Part shown: positions 58,420 through 64,000 of the stretch, piece by piece
Position numbering within the stretch: the stretch's first letter is position 1
Layout: each line of letters begins with the position of its first letter
DNA from: Macquaria australasica
Taxonomy: Eukaryota; Chordata; Actinopteri; Centrarchiformes; Percichthyidae
Direction: 5' to 3'
Assembly (NCBI GenBank): GCA_005408345.1
Contig: SEMN01000221.1
Span: forward strand, 191,001 to 255,000
DNA length: 64,000 bases
Translations under genes and position numbers: made by a program
Notes under the pieces: generated by a model
Told to the model about the DNA's origin: nothing
The model's input: only the letters and a program-made list of their open reading frames with translations
Databases searched by the model: none

Positions 58420-58700
58420 ACTGAATACTGAAATAAGAGAATGGCAATCTGACGATGTGAGTGGGCTATCTTTAATTTGACAATATAGCACTCCAGGGAC
58501 TGTTGCGGGAAGGCATGTGAAGTTTTGCTGAGGAGGCCGCGGGGTTCTCACAATAACGTTTGTACCAGTGACTCATGTATTTTGGCATGATGAGCTCTAT
58601 CTGCAGAGCGTTGGCTGTTTTTAACAAAAAATAAATAAATACTTTGTGTTGAATGCGCCATGATCCAAGACACCTACGCCAAAAGACAGATGACCTAAAG
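58420..58700. promoter_or_regulatory. Candidate non-coding element
   Basis: GGCTATCTTTAATTTGACAA, CACAATAACGTTTGTACC and GTGACTCATGTATTTTGGC lie with a CpG-keeping word (GAGGCCGCGGGG). It stands out from the AT-rich flanks. Confidence 0.38.
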
Positions 58701-59570
58701 CTTAGAGCACTAAAATATAATTTTATTATCACTGCTGTGGAAGATCCCAGTCAGGTTTGAAACTGGTTCAAATGACGATTTTCTCACTAATCCAAAATTC
58801 AGTTAAAATCACGGATATTTAAGTTTAATGTGCAAACATAAATTCAATTTTATTAAAGGTCTGCAACAAATAAACATCATCAACGATTCTTTATTATCAA
58901 TTATAGCTGAAGTCCGCAGTGGATAGGCGTTGCTGCAGGTGTGCAGCGGAGGCAGACAGGTGGGCGTATGTCTGTGTGTAACAATTGACACGTGCATCCT
59001 ACCAGCCAATGAGAAATAACAACAAGAACTCCAAACAGCCAATTATTTAGTTACTACACTAACAACGATACAGTTTCAAAATAGTCTGTGTTAAAGTAAA
59101 TTTGCTGCAACGTATAAAAGGATTATTAAAGAATCAATATATAGTGATAGCCTACGTGTGGTACATCTAAAGGTGTGTAACCCCCCAGTCCAAACATTTT
59201 TAGGAGAAAATAACAACGAAAAACCCCGATTTTTATCTAACCTCCATCATTATGGCACGTTGTTATCAGCCGCTCTATATTAAAAATCCCGTTATTAAAC
59301 TCGATTGATTCAAGTATCTTAAATGACAATGACGCATCTCCTCTGCTTGAATCACGTGTGAGACTTTTTAAACAACTGAAATGCGACGAAACATAACAGC
59401 GCTGAACTAAATGTGTCTGAGATCAGATTAATAAACGTTTTATGAGTCCCATCAGACTGTAACACCTGCAACAGGGCGCACGGGCTGAAAATTGATATTT
59501 CGTTTTACCGCTGTTAAAACTCTACTGAGTCAGACAGCAGGGTCCGTAATGCCCAGATAGCTGGTCTGAG
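58701..59570. other. Unassigned stretch
   Basis: A region near 58860-58905 (AACGATTCTTTATTATCAAT) vaguely recalls the hAT end seen at 128 but is too diverged to call. No gene is seen. Confidence 0.35.
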
Positions 59571-59602
59571 CTCAGTGTCGTGCTCAAGGACACTTCAGCA
59601 GG
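59571..59602 (-). mobile_element. SINE central-body fragment
   Basis: On the minus strand, CCTGCTGAAGTGTCCTTGAG matches the body of the SINE at 34905-35037. The 12-mer GCTCAAGGACAC is identical in both (59582-59593 and 34932-34943). No tRNA-like head is present. Confidence 0.5.
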
Positions 59603-60954
59603 AAGTGGAATTGTTCTGAAAAGTAACATTAATACAAACGTTTAATTAATCCACCAGGGAATCGAGGTGGTGTGCCAAGGGACTACTTTCCTTTGCGCCT
59701 TTACAAACAACAGGGCGCGGAGCAGATATCTCGCCAAGAAAATTAAAAAGTCATCGGGCGCACTTCTGCTGCAGCTGATTACTGGAGAGGGTGGTGCCCA
59801 TCAAATACACTTCAAATCCATGTAGAGACCCAGTGCGCGCAATCAGCGGTCTGCTAGCAATCCCGTCCTTTCTCGTTCACATAAACACCACTTAAACGAA
59901 AATATACACGGCCACCTACAGCGCAGGGAAAGTGATGAGGGGGTACCCACCTCGACATTACACTGTTTTCAATTAAAGCGACAATGCTGAGTGAACTACA
60001 GGCGACACTACAGACACAAAGAGCCAGAAAACCAATTAGGGTGCATCTTAAAATCATTTGTTTGAGAAAGATACGTCAGTAAAGATAGTAGAAAGTCTTG
60101 TGTAATCAAAATAGTTTCATAGATTTAATAGTTTCATATATATAATATATAATAATTTAATTATAGAAAATTTAATTTATACGATGAATGTAATGTAAAT
60201 CAATACAAGAGTAAAATAAAATGTAAAATGTGTTAATTTCAGTGTTCCTGTAAAATAAAGACGAGATAAAACAGAAAAACAGGTTTATTTTCTTTTTTTA
60301 ATCTTGAGTATTTCCGCGCAAAACAAGCTTGCCACTTGTATGTGTGCATCTCATTATTAGCACGCATGTCCTTCACACTTTCAGTCCAACATAACATGAA
60401 ATTAAAGAAATAAAATCTGAGTTATTATCAATTATAATAATAATAAAAAATATCAATTCTGCTATCAAATTCCAAGCCATTTGCAGGCCATCTCACTATG
60501 TAGACCATTTGTAATGGATTTCAACTTTTCAACCTTTATGGGATTTTTAAAAATGTATCTATTCATTTTTTTAAAAATAATATTAATGAAAAATAAATTG
60601 TTTACTTTTTCTCACCAGATTTTACCAGTTCAAGACAAACGTTTTAACAAATGACATCAAACGCGTGCAGTTTAAAGAAGATAAAGGTTTAATTTAGGAG
60701 AGTGGTTTGCTCTACTTTAACTGATTGTCATTATGTGATTCCCATATGTAAGTACTGCTTCAAAACCTGATTCAAGTTCAATGCGGATGAACTTACGGCC
60801 AGTTGATCGATCACTCTGTCGCACTATCCTCCAAACAAAGTCCCTGAGGCCTCTCGGTGACCCTCTGCGGCCCTCTTTCACCACCTATTTCTCAAAGACG
60901 ATCGTTTGTAAAGAAAACGTAATCTATAAGTTTAACGCTTAAACATTTTCTGAG
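59603..60954. other. Unassigned stretch
   Basis: CpG-keeping complex DNA at 59680-60050 turns into very AT-rich DNA at 60060-60640. DNA from 60780 is complex and leads into the next block. Confidence 0.35.
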
Positions 60955-61110
60955 TGACTTTGGATGGGACCTCTTCTCCCCAACAGTTTCATCTGTTCCT
61001 GTGAGGCCAAATCAAATTATACTGCTGACCGCTGCAGCTGTTGGATCTATAATCCGCCGGGCGTAATTGCCTAATTGGTATGAATAAGCAATAATTTTGA
61101 AGTTAACCAT
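60955..61110. promoter_or_regulatory. Strong candidate non-coding element with clustered homeodomain sites
   Basis: TAATCC (61050-61055, bicoid/OTX class) is followed by CGTAATTGCCTAATTGG, with TAATTG at 61064-61069 and 61072-61077, and then GCAATAATTTTGAAG. GATCTATAATCCGCCGGGCG keeps CpG next to AT-rich sites. This is the clearest enhancer-like cluster in the window. Confidence 0.47.
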
Positions 61111-61399
61111 GTCGTGACTTGCTCGGAAGATGTAGCACAGTGTAGCCTTGTAGCGTGTGGGAGAACACAGCCTGTAACATCAAGATTTTAATGTGCAATG
61201 ATGAAGCTAATCGTCAAAAAAGCCTCACAGGACAAAACTGAACGTGCTGTAGCCTGAATGTCAAAATATTCTGTCTGACAATAATGTTCAGGTCGTATGA
61301 GAAAAAGGCCTAAATGATATCATTTTGGCCTGTTGGTGCAGTGTGACATTGTACAAGAGTTTACGTTGATTGGAGGAAGAATGTAACCAATAAGAAACC

Positions 61400-61645
61400 A
61401 TTTATGTGTACCTTTCTGCAGAACGTTGCAACAACGCGATTGTAAGGGGTCCAACGTCGGTTTCAGCGCACTAAATAACGGTGAGACGGTCCGGAAAGCC
61501 TGTCAGGACTGTGCACTCTGCGGTGTACCTCCACCTAAGTGGCCGAGCATTCCTGAGGATGCAGCGCTGTCAAATATTTCATGATGGGACGTCATGGAAA
61601 AGTGCATGACTTCGTCTGCGATGGAGCAACAGGGAAGCTCTGACC
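61400..61645. promoter_or_regulatory. Strong candidate non-coding element with retained CpG
   Basis: CpG words are frequent (AACAACGCGATTG, CCAACGTCGG, GACGGTCCGG). GCTGTCAAATATTTCATGAT with TGTCA leads to ATGGGACGTCATGG, whose centre GACGTC (61588-61593) is a palindrome. Confidence 0.42.
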
Positions 61646-62039
61646 TCGGGACTCAAGCCTCAGTATAATGACGAACATAATCTGCCACCGACGCTGTTAC
61701 AGCAAATATGTCCTTTAAACGAGTAAAATAGTCTTAAATTCTGGATTAAAAACAAGGATTTTTGATGATGCAAGCACATTATGATATTATGAGGATAGTT
61801 GTGATTTCCGATTGATCACTGTATTATCACTACCGAACATTAAACTCCAATAGTATCTTATATGTGATTTTTTTTTAAAACTAATTTTGGAGCTGTGTAC
61901 TGGTGAAAGAAGAATGCAGTGGGGAGTAGAGCATCACCATCCAACACTGATGGTTTGCGTAAACATTTAACCACGGACACTGGCTTTGGATGGACAGGCA
62001 AGTTTCAAAATATATATAGGCCTATACATATATCAGAGA

Positions 62040-62260
62040 AAGAATAACATGACATGGGGCGAATGAGCGTGTCAGAAAAAAAAGCGCCCTAATGGAATGA
62101 AGTCATCAGCGGTAATTAAATGCAGTGGGCAGAGAGAGGACGGGAGCGCGCCTGCCCCTGGTGCGCGCTGGGTGGTCCGCTACGCTGATAAATGTTTGGC
62201 CCTCACTCCAGGCGAGTGGCCGAGCAGGCACCGGTTAAAACAATACTTACATTCATTTAT
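62040..62260. promoter_or_regulatory. Candidate non-coding element, small CpG-rich patch
   Basis: GAAGTCATCAGCGGTAATTA carries a TAATTA site. Then GGGAGCGCGCCTGCCCC and GGTGCGCGCTGG form a short CpG-rich patch (about 62141-62215) too small for a typical CpG-island promoter. An open frame (62097-62429) shows no domain. Confidence 0.38.
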
Positions 62261-64000
62261 CCATTGGGTTAAAATCGCCTCTGCAACAGAAAAAACTAAC
62301 AGTGGCACGTCTGTCACCTTTGGGTTGACAACGAAAATTTTACAATGGATTGTTTTCTCGCTTTCAATGTGGCCTGAAACAAAAAAAAAAGGCAGCGGCT
62401 CGTGTTTTGGGTCTGGACAGTTCCGGTAAACATCAACAAACTATTTAATATTTCACTTATACATCGGAATTTAATTTAAATATGTTCCCTCACATTGAAC
62501 TTATAAACATGCTGCCACATTATTTTACAGAAAAAAAATATTATAAGAGCTACTGGTGACCTTTACGCACAGGCAACACAGTCTCCAAACATTGTCTGGT
62601 TTTACGCACAGAGGAAGAAATTGCAAAAATGTTCATCCACTTTCTTTCTACGGCATTATTATCCATTGTGTCAAAACCAACAATCATCAGATCACTAGAA
62701 ACAGTAACGCCGGTGGAGATCAGAGGCACAGCACGCTCAACTGAACCCACGGAGAGGCAAAAGGTTGCAGGCTGCAGCTATCGAGATCTCCAGGGAACAA
62801 TAAGCAACCTACTGTCAACAGTTTTAGGTTATGGACTGATCGTCTTTCAGTAGCTCTCGCTCACAGCTGTATAAAGGGCAGTAAAACGAACTGAAATTAA
62901 GCACTTCGATTTTGGAAACACAAACAGATAAACAGAGTGGCGCGCATCTTTTTCTGTTTGAATCACAACTCAGTTAAAGCCAAAACATTCTGTAGAGCTT
63001 AAGGCATAATTAAGGCTTCGTTTTTCTAATTATCCTAGAAGATATTATGTCACATAAAACAAACTAAACATCCCAGGTTTTCCGTTGTGGCACTAACTTA
63101 AATCGGCCACAGTTCTGCTGGTGATATTGTGTTAAATCCACTTTACCTTCAGTCCTGGAACATTCGATGGTAAACTGCCTGCAGGAGTCGATCTCAAGTC
63201 CCCATCCGAGTTTCTGTGCTCACAGTTCGGCAGAGCTTCCACCTCGCTCCTCCTGCGTCTCTGCGTAAATATTATGACTGCATTACACAAACAATATTCA
63301 TGTGTAAAACGTCCAAGACGCTGCGAACAGACGGGCATATCGCATCAGATTGAGTATTAGCTGATCTAACGGGGCTTTTGCTTGATTTTTTATTTAAAGA
63401 AGGCCAGGGAAAATGTTTACATTTTGCTGTATAAACATCCTGCCCATGTTCCTGTCTGTCTTTTACAGAAATCAGGAGGGTGGCTTTGAATATGAGGGGC
63501 ATGTTTGCTGGTAAATGCTTTTTCATACGATAAAAATGTTTTATAAAATATTTCACAAGTTTATTAAGAGTTGAGCCATGACCTATTTGCCAACCATGTG
63601 GCCTGAAATGGAGAGATAGTATTTGCACTGCAGGTTTATGAATCTACACAGTTTATATCACAATGTCCAGTGTTGAAAACAAGAATTAAAATAAAAAAAA
63701 TTTGAAAATATGTAGGCAATCAAAATATGTAGGTTATCTAAAGACCATAGCCAGTATAGTTATCAGTGTGTGATCATGTAATATATTATAAGCCATTTGA
63801 ATGTCGTTCTATTCTATAGCATATTATTACAGGCTATATGGGAGATATATTCCCTATTTCAATGTAAGGAAGGGAAAAAACATTTCCCTGAAAAGTGAAC
63901 GCACACAGATGTGCATGCTTACAGCCCACCACTGGAGTAGGAGGGAACTGGGCGGGTCCCAACATTAGGATGGCCAAGACATCCAGCTTCCAATGCGCTG
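62261..64000. other. Unassigned stretch to the window end
   Basis: TATAAA at 62870-62875 in CTGTATAAAGGGCAG is a lone TATA-like word. Complex DNA at 63170-63300 has a short minus-strand frame without a domain. The last 600 bp is AT-rich, then balanced in the final 100 bp. No gene is supported. Confidence 0.35.

Noticed and set aside
58860..58905. Possible copy of the hAT end seen at 128
   Set aside because: Only scattered words (CTGCAAC, AACGATT, TTATCAATTA) agree, and the spacing is disturbed.
62868..62880. TATAAA word as a promoter
   Set aside because: It stands alone, with no initiator, CpG island or downstream reading frame to support it.
63430..63450. TATAAACATCCTGCCC resembling a miR-30 start
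   Set aside because: The first bases differ from TGTAAACATCC, and the opposite arm is missing.

Overview
The window looks like non-coding DNA from a ray-finned (teleost, probably percomorph) fish. Three things point there. Long (CA)n, (CT)n and (GA)n microsatellites are very dense. Several dispersed repeats match families I recognise from teleost genomes: hAT-type MITEs with CAGTGGTGGA ends, a non-LTR tail with CCTGGTTCTGCTCGAGG and GGCGCTATATAAATAAA, a tRNA-derived SINE, and palindromic elements ending in AAATATGCTTATTC. Base composition also alternates between AT-rich spacer and moderately GC-rich, complex blocks. There is no bacterial or viral gene organisation.

I found no protein-coding gene I can support. 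The open frames present are short, several have no ATG, many are translated microsatellites, and none reads like a known domain. Two stretches (29036-29507 and 32959-33179) have splice-like borders round an open frame and are listed only as weak exon candidates. I see no tRNA, rRNA, snRNA or known microRNA.

Layout: 0-12.5 kb holds repeats (hAT fragment, a palindromic MITE at 6.0-6.5 kb, a hAT MITE at 9.9 kb, a retrotransposon tail at 12.2 kb) and two (GT)n tracts of 84 and 95 bp. 13-26.5 kb has scattered complex blocks between CT/CA repeats. 26.6-38 kb has a second hAT MITE, a palindromic element at 32.3 kb, a SINE at 34.9 kb and many complex blocks. 39-46 kb is rich in microsatellites and holds two minus-strand retrotransposon-like fragments. 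46.5-56.6 kb is the densest run of enhancer-like blocks, interrupted by one 645 bp dispersed repeat. 57-60.8 kb is mostly AT-rich. 60.9-62.3 kb has three strong blocks with homeodomain-type sites and retained CpG.

Entries called 'candidate non-coding element' are blocks of complex, non-repeat sequence in which AT-rich homeodomain, SOX, GATA or PBX-like words sit in better balanced DNA. That texture is typical of conserved enhancers around vertebrate developmental genes. Without an alignment this is judgement, not proof, and confidences are set accordingly. The best overall reading is a gene desert or very large intron with regulatory potential near a developmental gene that lies outside the window.
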